From positions 1 through 27,067 of the forward strand of contig PJAB01000427.1 of NCBI GenBank assembly GCA_002887195.1: DNA of 27,067 bases, written 5' to 3'. Below the pieces are notes generated by a model. That model saw nothing but the letters and a program-made list of their open reading frames with translations, was not told the DNA's origin and made no database searches. A program made the translations under genes and the position numbers. Shown here piece after piece: positions 17,576 through 25,665 of this stretch; position 1 is the stretch's first letter; each line of letters begins with the position of its first letter. The stretch comes from Chrysochromulina parva. Taxonomy: Eukaryota; Haptophyta; Prymnesiales; Chrysochromulinaceae.

Positions 17576-18310
17576 GTTCCGTGTGAAAGGGATTGTAGGA
17601 ATCGACAAACAGTCCGAGGAGCCAGCCACATGCGCGCGCGCACATCCCCTGCACCCCCTTGCCTGCTCCGCTCTCGCGCCCTCGCGCGCGACGCCGTCGT
17701 ATGGCCGCCGTCTTCGTGCGCCGCGTCTTCGATGCCAACGACGGTGCCCCCCTCGCACGCCCCCTCGTGATGCGACCCTGTGAAGTAGAAGCATGCTCGC
17801 GCCTATTTGTGCTCGTGCTCGGATCCAGGCTATTGGGCTCTTTATCCTGCCCCTTTGATCCTGCTATGCACATGACTCCCCCCATCCCCCCAAGGGCATC
17901 CCCCGCCATGAGTCGAGCATGCTCCACGCCCACCCTTAGCCCACCCTCTCACCCTGTTCCGCGTATGGGTGCACCCTTGGACTAGCATATCACGCTTGCG
18001 CACTCCCCCCACGCGCCCAGTGTGGAAGGTTCCCACTCCAGGTCCCGACACTGAAGTCCGACCCCTGAGCTGACCGCCTGACCCTGAGGTCCGACCACGA
18101 AGATCACGATTGCGACTCGATTACGTTGCAAGCTTGCCAGCCTCTTGAGCCAGCCACTGCCGTGCCACCCCGGCAGCTGCAGTTGGCTCTTCACAGATGA
18201 AGTTGGCTCTTCACAGCTGCAGTTGGCTCTTCAGCGCTCCTCGGTGAGTGGCGAGGGGACTCGACTCTGGATGAGAAGACTTTGGGTGTGAAGACTTCGG
18301 GTGTGAAACT
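17576..18310. other. Intergenic region between channel 3' end and phosphatase 5' end
   Basis: Both genes are on the minus strand. The part near 17790 has an acceptor-like CTTCTACTTCACAG on the minus strand, hinting at a 5'-UTR intron of the phosphatase. Near 18180-18310 there are short direct repeats, AGTTGGCTCTTCA three times and GTGTGAAGACTT-type copies, in the presumed 3' UTR of the channel gene. No coding region is supported. Confidence 0.45.
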
Positions 18311-21300
18311 CTAGGGGGTGACGGAAGCTTCGGGGATGGACAATGCGGGGGCCATCGCGAGCCGATGCTCTTCGGTCTGCTTCTCGATGAACCTGCCCAG
18401 GCCCTCGTAGCGAATCGTGTAACAGTGGGGCGTCGTCTCGGTGAGCACGTGCACAATCTCGGCGCGGATCTGCGTGCCATGGCCCGTACGGTAGAGGACC
18501 GCGTCGCCCTTGGTGAACGCCCCCTTTGTGGAGTCTGTGGAAGTGGACGACGACATCAACCCTGGCATCGTCACAAGCGACGGGCCATCGGCGGTGAGCG
18601 CTGTGGTGAGCGCTTTGCGGATCTTGGCAACGTCGAGTGCCTTGATGCCGCACGTCTCAAAGTGCGGAAGCCCCGCGAGGATGTGCAGGTCCTTCAGGCA
18701 CTCCACACCCTCTTCTTGCAAGTCGCCAAGAACTAGGGCCACAGAGCTCTCATTCACCTCCGCGGCATACAGTAGCCACGTGAACAGCTCGGTGCCATCC
18801 GAATTCATCGTGGCGGAGCCGCCTGCGTGGAAGCGGGCCGCCGATGTAGCGACGGCTGACGCCGAGCTCGGCGCCTTTGAAAGTAGATTTCCTTCGGGGC
18901 CAATCGTGACATGGGATCTTTCCTTCTTGATGCGATGCTCCTTGTCCTTGAGGGTGGTATCCTTGGTATCCTCCTCGAAGACGCCTTCGCGCTCATCACC
19001 CGGCGATGCGGGGATCTCTCTGAAATGAACAGAGCCGATCCCCATCCGCACCTTAGGGACCTTAGGGACCTTGGGACCGGCATTGAGGAGTTGCGACAGT
19101 GTACGTTCGCCCTCGATGAGCGCGTCGAGAAACTTGGGCTCCGTGAGCACACCCGAAGAGGGATCGACGTACCCGGACATACACCGAATGCAAGCGCTCA
19201 GGTCATCGCGAGAGATCTTCGGGTGGAGGGCAACGAACAAGTCGCGCAACTCGTCCGTGTCAAGTTCGCCACTTTCGTCCACGTCGAAGGCGTGGAAGAC
19301 CTGCCTCACTCTCGTGTCGTACTCTTTGCCATCGGCGGGATTGGCCTTCTTGAGCTCCTTGATGCATTTTGCCTGCCAGCGCCCTAGGCGCCCCTGCCGA
19401 ACCCAAACAAAGAACAGGGTTGCCGGGATCATAGTGATGATGAAAATGCCCATGATCGCAAAGCCCACGCTCGTGTAAAGTTCTCGGCCACGGCCAATGC
19501 CGTAGATGAAGATGCCCGCCGTCACGCCGATGTAAAGGGCCGGCAGCGTTTGCCGGCAGACAGAGTCGATGTGCGTGGCGAGCTTAGCCGCGTTATGTTT
19601 GAAGAGGAGGTGAACCACCATCGTCTCGGCCACCGCGATCAGCGAGAGAAGCAGCTGCGAAAGGTTGAAGAGGTCGTACCAGAGCAGCGAGGAGACCTTT
19701 CCTAGGCCCAGGTTGGTCGTCGCCATGTTGGTCAGCGAGATGAGGAAGGCGATGTACAGCACCGACGCGCGGTCGCCGCTGTGCTCTTCGGCATGCATGA
19801 AGATCGCCGTCAGCAAGGAGCCGAAGACGATAATGATCGTCGTGAGCAGCGCACGGAAGATGAACACTGTCGGGTTGCGGTTCGCCATCATAACGACCTC
19901 GCATCGGTGCACCTGCTCCACTCCGTTTTCGAATGGGTGCGCCACACGCACCGTCTCGGACAGGGGTCCGTCTAAGTACCACTCGGCCGTCGGTGGCAGC
20001 AACACTTTGTCCTTGTTCTCCTCCGTGAGGCCCATCGCGGCCAGCACAGGCGAGTCCGCGCCCGTGCCCACGCAGCCGTACAGCCAGGCCCCAGCCACTT
20101 CTATGGTCACGGTGAGTTCCTGCTGGTCAAAGGGATAGAAGAAGAAGACGTGGTGCGACTGGAGCAGCTGGAACTCGATGTCGCCCGTCCAGGAGGCGCA
20201 ACCGACACATGCCGACGTGTTGCGTGGCCCCAACGTGAACTGGTTGGCGATCGGGAGGACGCCCGAGAGCGTTGCTGATGGTGCGGACGCCGGTAGGCTG
20301 CTCCCATAGCCTTCGAGCCAAGGCTGCACTGGCATAGGGACCCTTAGCCCTTCATCTCTCGATCCTGGCGCACCGTCCACAAGAATCGTCTCCGTACCTA
20401 GATGGAAATCGGCGGATGCATCGATGCCACGGTAGCCAGGGACGGCGAATACCTGCATTAACGAGGGCACCCAAAACTTGGAGCGCATCGCGCGGGCCGC
20501 CTCGCGCGCGATGTCGCTCAGGCCCTGCTCAAAGTCGAGCGAGAGCATCCCCGAAAGTGCGCCCGCACACGGCGAGCGAGCGAGGCGTGGGTCGGCCCAC
20601 TGCAGCGTGTACCTCATCTCGGCGAAGATGTAGTTTTCGTTGAAGTCTTGCTGCAGCACCAGGCGGATGGGCGAGAGGTTGAGTGAGATCGCGACCGGCA
20701 CGCGGCCCATGGCGAGCATTGAGGCGCTCGAGGTATGCGAGTTATTTTCTTGCAGGAGTAGCCGGAAGGAGCCATCACTCACACCAACGAGGGTCCCGAG
20801 CGCCTGCGGCTTCGTACTGTAGTCCGTGCGACCAAGATCCTGCTCGGCCATGCACACGGACCGGATCTGGCTCAGTGTGCATGCGCCGGCGTCGTAGCCA
20901 CACTCGCGGTTGTTGCAATTGGGGTCGCAGATTGTGTCACCATACATGGAGGCCATGCACCCATCGCCGCGCTTCGTTTCGGTCAGCGCATTGTTGCGCC
21001 TCTGACACTCGAGCGAGCAGGTGAGACAAAAGTCACGTGAGCCGCAGTCAGTGCAGTCGCTGCCGAACGGGCAGAGCTGCCTAAAAGGAAACGGGTCAGG
21101 GGAGGCGCCGTCGTTGCACACACCCGGGGTGCCCCCTACGCCAGAGGCGTCGCACGTGTTCGAGCACAGGCCCGGTGGCGCTGCGGGAGGCGGAGGCGCA
21201 GGCGGGGGCGAGGGTGGCTTGTAGTACGGCAAAGCTGCGGAGGTGATTGTTGCGTCGGGTCGGCTGGTGACGCCGAATGCGCCGAGCAAGGAGTTCCCGC

Positions 21301-22999
21301 CTATCACGGTCGGTGCTGCCAGGACCGCGATCACGGTAGCCGAGAGACGTCGGGCACGGCGTACGCCTGTGACGTTGGCGAGCATGAGGCTTGCGAGGCT
21401 CGGGCTGCTAATGGCGCTGGTGATCCTCGACTGCACCGTGGTTGCCGTCTCTGTGGGCGTCCGAATACGCACGGCAACGATGACGCCGGTGGCCGTGCCA
21501 CAGGTCACGACGCTGCACGACGTAACATTCAGAACAACTTGCTGGCGCATGCCGCAGTCGGTGCAGTCGGTGCCGATGGCGCAGGATGAGTACTCCGTGC
21601 CCAGACCGCCGTCGTCGCAATCGCCATCGGAGGCCCACTCGCACGTTTCAGTGCAGGCAGACACGTTCATACTCGCCGCGGTCGCGATCGCGGCGGCAAT
21701 CTCGCCATTCACGCTCTCAGTGAACGCGGCGACGTCACCGGCAAGCAAAAGGGCGAAAGTGATGGTGCGGTCTGCCGAATACGCCGGCGCGGTGAGTGGC
21801 GTAGACGCGAAGAGCGTGCGCACCGCATTGGCGCGCGCCGCTCCCGCTGCGGCGGGGACGACCGAGCCAGCGGAGCCGTTAAAGTTGGACTCGGGGAATG
21901 CGAGCCGAAAGGTCATTGTGCTCGCGAGCACCTGTGAAAACTCCCGACCTAGGTGGTCTACGAATCCAGGGCTGGTTGATGTCAGCTCACGAGATACTTG
22001 GCAGCGTACTGGGTGGGTTGTGCAGAGCGCAACGTCGACCACCGTACGCGTGAACTCGACCACTTCCTCCTGAGTCACATTCCGCGGGGGGAAGGAGAAG
22101 GCGACGCGCACGACGGGCACGCCTCCCATGATGAGCGCTCCGCCTGGCAACGGCGAGAGCGGTGGATATGTGGGCGACGGAGGGGACTCCAAGAGGCGGA
22201 TCCCACAATCGGTGCAGTCTGTGCCCAAGTCGCAGTCGCCGAATTCAGCCCCTGGCCCGCCATCGTCGCAGTGGCCGTCGTTGATGTACCAACAACCATC
22301 CGACCCGCTACCATAATTATTCGAGCAGAGGCTCGGTTGTGAAGGCGGTGGTGCCGGTGGATACGGTGGTGATCCCGGCGGCGGCGCTGATGGCGGTGGC
22401 GGCGGCGATGCTGGCGGTGCTGGCGGTGGCATCGGCGGTGCTGGTGGCGACGGTGGTGCTGGTGGTCGTGCTGGTGGTGGTATGATCATACAGATCACAA
22501 AGCCTGGACCCGTGACCGAGCTATCGCTGTACCAGGTCACAGTTGTTCCGGCGGTCACTTGCACATTCGTTGGCCCTTGGGTGCCGGAGAATGTGTTGCC
22601 CCCAATCGTGAGATAATCGCAGCAGCTCTCGGTGTTGAACTCGATGGCGGTGATATTCATTGTCACTTCCGCTCGCATCGTGCAAGCCTCGTTGTCGTTA
22701 TACGATTCGCTGCCATCGGTGATGCACAACCCATTGGAGGTGACCTCGCAATATGATCCACCCGAAACAATCGACCAGCTCGTCCCCGACGGCGACGCCC
22801 CTCGAGGGCCGCAGTCAGCGCAGTCGGTGCCAATCGTGCAATCAGCAAACACCGCGCCTGGGCCGCCATCGTTGCAGTATCCATCGGAGGCGTAGTTGCA
22901 CGTCTCCGTGCACTGCGCATCGGTGGCGCTCACCATCAGGGCGAAGAAGATGGCGTGCGCAAGTCGAGGCGCGGAGCGGCGCCACGAAGATTGAAGCAT
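18311..22999 (-). CDS. Multidomain pentameric ligand-gated ion channel-like protein (1562 aa, intronless)
   Basis: One open frame from ATG 22999 to TAG 18311. A signal peptide (1-28) is followed by four Cys-rich repeats of the DCDDGGPG...GTDCTDCG type (~30-66, 225-268, 449-485, 612-655). There is a CUB-like module (~74-170, ending WYSDSS...GFVIC), three Pro-rich linkers and two SEA-like or adhesion-like segments. A Lin12/Notch repeat lies at ~681-707 (CMASMYGDTICDPNCNNREC). Residues ~765-1040 match a Cys-loop-superfamily ligand-binding domain: LQWADPRLA, FWVPSLMQVF, then HHVFFFYPFDQQELTVTIE with the FPFD-type signature. Membrane spans are at ~1042-1068, 1078-1098, 1105-1133, 1153-1170 and 1176-1200. 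The cytoplasmic end has an EF-hand (FDVDESGELDTDEL, ~1238-1251), a SAM-like helical domain (~1403-1465) and an SH3/Tudor-like tail (~1495-1547). The signature Cys after PFDxQ is absent, as in prokaryotic channels. Ligand and ion are unknown. Confidence 0.85.
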   Translation of the reverse strand: MLQSSWRRSAPRLAHAIFFALMVSATDAQCTETCNYASDGYCNDGGPGAVFADCTIGTDCADCGPRGASPSGTSWSIVSGGSYCEVTSNGLCITDGSESYNDNEACTMRAEVTMNITAIEFNTESCCDYLTIGGNTFSGTQGPTNVQVTAGTTVTWYSDSSVTGPGFVICMIIPPPARPPAPPSPPAPPMPPPAPPASPPPPPSAPPPGSPPYPPAPPPSQPSLCSNNYGSGSDGCWYINDGHCDDGGPGAEFGDCDLGTDCTDCGIRLLESPPSPTYPPLSPLPGGALIMGGVPVVRVAFSFPPRNVTQEEVVEFTRTVVDVALCTTHPVRCQVSRELTSTSPGFVDHLGREFSQVLASTMTFRLAFPESNFNGSAGSVVPAAAGAARANAVRTLFASTPLTAPAYSADRTITFALLLAGDVAAFTESVNGEIAAAIATAASMNVSACTETCEWASDGDCDDGGLGTEYSSCAIGTDCTDCGMRQQVVLNVTSCSVVTCGTATGVIVAVRIRTPTETATTVQSRITSAISSPSLASLMLANVTGVRRARRLSATVIAVLAAPTVIGGNSLLGAFGVTSRPDATITSAALPYYKPPSPPPAPPPPAAPPGLCSNTCDASGVGGTPGVCNDGASPDPFPFRQLCPFGSDCTDCGSRDFCLTCSLECQRRNNALTETKRGDGCMASMYGDTICDPNCNNRECGYDAGACTLSQIRSVCMAEQDLGRTDYSTKPQALGTLVGVSDGSFRLLLQENNSHTSSASMLAMGRVPVAISLNLSPIRLVLQQDFNENYIFAEMRYTLQWADPRLARSPCAGALSGMLSLDFEQGLSDIAREAARAMRSKFWVPSLMQVFAVPGYRGIDASADFHLGTETILVDGAPGSRDEGLRVPMPVQPWLEGYGSSLPASAPSATLSGVLPIANQFTLGPRNTSACVGCASWTGDIEFQLLQSHHVFFFYPFDQQELTVTIEVAGAWLYGCVGTGADSPVLAAMGLTEENKDKVLLPPTAEWYLDGPLSETVRVAHPFENGVEQVHRCEVVMMANRNPTVFIFRALLTTIIIVFGSLLTAIFMHAEEHSGDRASVLYIAFLISLTNMATTNLGLGKVSSLLWYDLFNLSQLLLSLIAVAETMVVHLLFKHNAAKLATHIDSVCRQTLPALYIGVTAGIFIYGIGRGRELYTSVGFAIMGIFIITMIPATLFFVWVRQGRLGRWQAKCIKELKKANPADGKEYDTRVRQVFHAFDVDESGELDTDELRDLFVALHPKISRDDLSACIRCMSGYVDPSSGVLTEPKFLDALIEGERTLSQLLNAGPKVPKVPKVRMGIGSVHFREIPASPGDEREGVFEEDTKDTTLKDKEHRIKKERSHVTIGPEGNLLSKAPSSASAVATSAARFHAGGSATMNSDGTELFTWLLYAAEVNESSVALVLGDLQEEGVECLKDLHILAGLPHFETCGIKALDVAKIRKALTTALTADGPSLVTMPGLMSSSTSTDSTKGAFTKGDAVLYRTGHGTQIRAEIVHVLTETTPHCYTIRYEGLGRFIEKQTEEHRLAMAPALSIPEASVTP

Positions 23000-23583
23000 A
23001 CTGCTCTGGGGAGCGCTGGGGGAGCGCGATGGGGGAGCCGGGGAACGGACACTTGTGTTGAGACCTGCGACGTGAAGCGCAGCACCCGCGTCGAGTCAGC
23101 AACGCCGATGACCCCCAGGGGCGCGCAGGGCGGGCAAGGCGAGCCGGCGCTCGGAGTTGCCGCCTGTGAGTCGGGAAGGCCTCTTCATACTCGCTCCTTT
23201 GCGAATCAGCGAAGGATTCTGCGCGGCGATATAAAACGAGATCCTCAAACAGCAGGGTTCAGATTGAAATCTCCAGGAATTTGCGCTTATTATAATGAAA
23301 ACATTTACAATGTCAGGCATGCTTTTTAATTAGTATCGTCAATAGGCATACCGGGTGGAGCGTGTCACGGGTTTCGATTCAGCGGGCGTTCTTGGGCTCC
23401 ATTTGTATTCACACACCGGACCGCGCAATCGCCAAAAATCGCGCGTGTCGTCGTGTTGTGCCCGACAGCGACACGACGCTCACCAGGGACATGCGACCTC
23501 AACTTCGCTCATCATCGCTGCCTTCGTCGGGACTGTTCTTGGCGCTATCGCGTGCTGGTCACGAAAGCATGCACTGGCGTGCA
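23000..23583. other. Intergenic region upstream of the channel gene and downstream of the TPR gene
   Basis: Its 5' half should carry the minus-strand promoter of the channel gene. There is an AT-rich tract around 23225-23335, and a GTTTTATATCGCC element on the minus strand near 23226-23238 could be TATA-like (weak). The other half holds one copy of the tandem duplication described for 23506-23640. Confidence 0.4.
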
Positions 23584-23640
23584 TCAAGCGCTCATCATCG
23601 CTGCCTTGGACCGTTTGGCGCTACTCGCGTGCTGGTCACG
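23506..23640 (-). repeat. Imperfect tandem duplication across the 3' end of the TPR gene
   Basis: Positions 23506-23563 and 23589-23640 are diverged copies. Both begin CGCTCATCATCGCTGCCTT and end CGTGCTGGTCACG. The 23589-23640 copy is the last coding stretch of the TPR gene in the model, and its TGA stop (23584-23586) lies at the junction. The other copy would be 3' UTR. Confidence 0.85.
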
Positions 23641-25227
23641 CACCATCGCCTGCATCTTCTCGAGCTGCTCGAGGTTGAAGTGAGCGCTCTCGCTGCTGAG
23701 GGGGGCGCTCAACACGACGCGCTGTAGAGGCACTCAAGCGGCACTCAGAGAGGCAATTAGAGAGGCACTCAGAGAGGCGCGCAGAGAGGCACGCAGAGAG
23801 GCACACGCACCTGCCCGGATAGAGCTCCACGACGCGCTCAAGACGGCGCCTCGCTAGCTCAAGTCCCTCGCTCCCCGCATCCAGCGGCCCCGGAGTCTCG
23901 CGCCAAATGGCAGTGTGCACGAGCGCCGCACCGCTGAGCACCCCAAAATGGATCAGGTGGAGCGCGAGAGTGAGCTCATCAAGGGCCATCAGTGGCCATC
24001 AGTGGCCATCAGTGGCCATCAGTGGCCATCAGTGGCCATCAGTGGCCATCAGTGGCCATCAAGGGCCATCAGTGGCCATCAGTGGCCATCAGTGGCCATC
24101 AAGTGCAATCACCTGAGCGCCCCAAAATGGATCGGGTTGAGCGCGAGCGTTCGTTCCACATCGTCGAGCGCGTCGAGGTGACGCCTCTGTAGGTAGCGAA
24201 GGGTCGCGCGCTGATTCCATGCTTCGGCCCAATTGGGCGCCTGTGCAAGCACCTGATGAGGGATGCAATCAGAGGGTCGCGCGCTGATTGCATGCTTCGG
24301 CCCAATTGGGCGCCTGTGCAAGCACCTGATGAGGGATGCAATCAGAGGGCACTCCGCTCATCAAAGGCAAGCACCTGATCGAGCAGTGCGTGCGCGTCTA
24401 CGGGCTGTTCCAACTCAACCAGCCTCTCGACCTTCCGTAGCTACACACCGAGATTCGTCACCGGAGATTTGTCACCGGAGATTCGTCACCGGAGATTCGT
24501 CACACTCGGATCCCATCAGAGAGAAGCAATCAGACGCTACCTGAGCGTCGAGCTCTCGCTGGCCGCTTCGCTTCCACAGCCGCCAGAGCGCCGCTTCGCC
24601 CTCCGAGACGAGGCGAGGGAAGCGCACCATCACCTGCCGGATCAACTCCGCCGCGCCCGACTCAGAGATCGATGCATGCGCGCCCGTGCCGAACGTGCTC
24701 GCGGCGTGGACCGCGTAGAGCACTTCTCGATCAGTCGCGCCTTGTCGTTGGAGGAGGTCGTGTAGCTTCGCGAGCTGCTGCGCCGCAACGACCGAGGGCG
24801 AGGCGGCCGGCGCAGAGCGCGCGTTGGCATTGCTGATCTGCGCCTGGTGCTCAGCCGCCATCAGCTGCCACACATTGTATGCCTCATCCCACTCCTCCGC
24901 CTCAAGAGCCATCTCGAGAGTATTCGCGAGGCCCGACCAGCTGGCCGCGAACACCTCGCTCACAGGCGCACCGCCTCTGCTGCCGTCGGCCGCGACCACG
25001 CCCCGCGTGAAAACGGCGCCCGTGACCGTGCCGTCCCCTCGTACACCCCTAGGGCCGGCCACGCCGCGATTCCGGTGCAAGGGATGGTCTGGGTCGAGGA
25101 AACCCTTGACGAGATCGTCAAGGTACTGCGCCGAAGCCATCCAATCGTGTGGGAAGCTTGTCAGCGCCCATTGCCACAAAATGGCGACGAGAAAGAGAAG
25201 GATCGCCACACACGACGGTAGCCGCAT
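23584..25227 (-). CDS. Membrane-anchored TPR protein (5 exons)
   Basis: Minus-strand exons 25227-24541, 24431-24375, 24252-24113, 23933-23811 and 23695-23584, all phase-compatible, give 372 residues. ATG 25227 sits in AAAATGC. Residues ~5-22 (CVAILLFLVAILWQWALT) are a signal anchor or signal peptide. The middle (~85-229) is helical with an Ala-rich patch. The joined exons 2-4 read VERLVELEQPVDAHALLDQ, then APNWAEAWNQRATLRYLQ, then DDVERTLALNPIHFGALSG. This is a canonical TPR (NxAEAWNxRA...A...L.LNPxHFGAL) of the type common in small TPR proteins of plants and bacteria. A second TPR-like helix pair follows (LELARRRLERVVELYP). The C terminus is a short coiled-coil-like helix (LEQLEKMQAMVRDQ). 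Likely a protein-interaction adaptor; partner unknown. Introns 2, 3 and 4 carry exon-edge copies. The last acceptor is less certain than the others. Confidence 0.72.
23981..24110 (-). repeat. 13-unit 10-nt array (TGATGGCCAC on the coding strand)
   Basis: On the plus strand the units AGTGGCCATC (with AAGGGCCATC and AAGTGCAATC variants) tile 130 bases without slippage. The array is the body of TPR-gene intron 3 (24112-23934). The part of that intron next to the acceptor copies the end of exon 3: 35 nt ending TTTTGGGG(T/C)GCTCAG with about 3 differences. Confidence 0.93.
24201..24346 (-). repeat. 73-bp tandem duplication creating a second exon-start copy in TPR intron 2
   Basis: Positions 24201-24273 and 24274-24346 are nearly identical (C/G difference near 24217). 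On the coding strand each contains CCCTCATCAG|GTGCTTGCACAGG followed by APNWAEA-coding sequence. The upstream copy runs into a TGA after ACCCTC and is treated as intron; the downstream copy is exon 3. Another GTGCTTGC begins the intron at 24374. Confidence 0.88.
24451..24503 (-). repeat. 14-nt tandem repeat in intron 1 of the TPR gene
   Basis: About 3.8 units of AGATTCGTCACCGG (one with T for C) on the plus strand. On the coding strand each unit contains GTGACGAATCTCCG. Confidence 0.85.
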
Positions 25228-25665
25228 TTTGAGTGCGGGGCTTCATTCACGAACACTTACAAGTTCACAGCCAATCGTTCACACTCGCTTCTAATTCGAC
25301 ACCGAAGACACCGGACCGGCGTTCACATGGGCCGCCGCGCATCCATACTTCGCACTTGCAGTTGCACTTCCACTGGTGAGTGGTGCCTAGCCTAGATCAC
25401 ACTCACGGCCAGATCCCGTCACCTTCGTTTCACGGACGAGACGTGACGTAACGCAGAACGCGCATGCCGGATGCATGCTTGGATGCATGCGGGCAACACA
25501 GAGGGGCAGTTATTACCCTCACGCTACTTTTTTGTTGCCAATTAAACACCGTCACTCACCCCGTGCGGGCGACTTGAACGGTGCCGCCGATGCAGGCGGC
25601 TTGCACTCAGACGTCAGACCGCCCAGGGGTAAGAGAGATCCTCGATGAGTAGTAGTCCTGCGCAC
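25228..25665. other. Intergenic region, no gene recognised
   Basis: It lies between the TPR gene start and the stop of the right CNBD gene (both minus). It probably contains the TPR promoter. GCATGC-rich short repeats are visible at 25463-25492. Nothing else is supported. Confidence 0.45.

Noticed and set aside
17576..17794. Longer N terminus for the PPP phosphatase starting at ATG 17794
   Set aside because: The extra 73 residues are Arg/Ala-rich low complexity and the first bases look like a pyrimidine-rich splice acceptor (CTTCTACTTCACAG).
23981..24110. Possible CRISPR array (regular short repeats)
   Set aside because: Units are contiguous 10-mers with no spacers, in a eukaryotic intron between phase-compatible exons; no cas genes.
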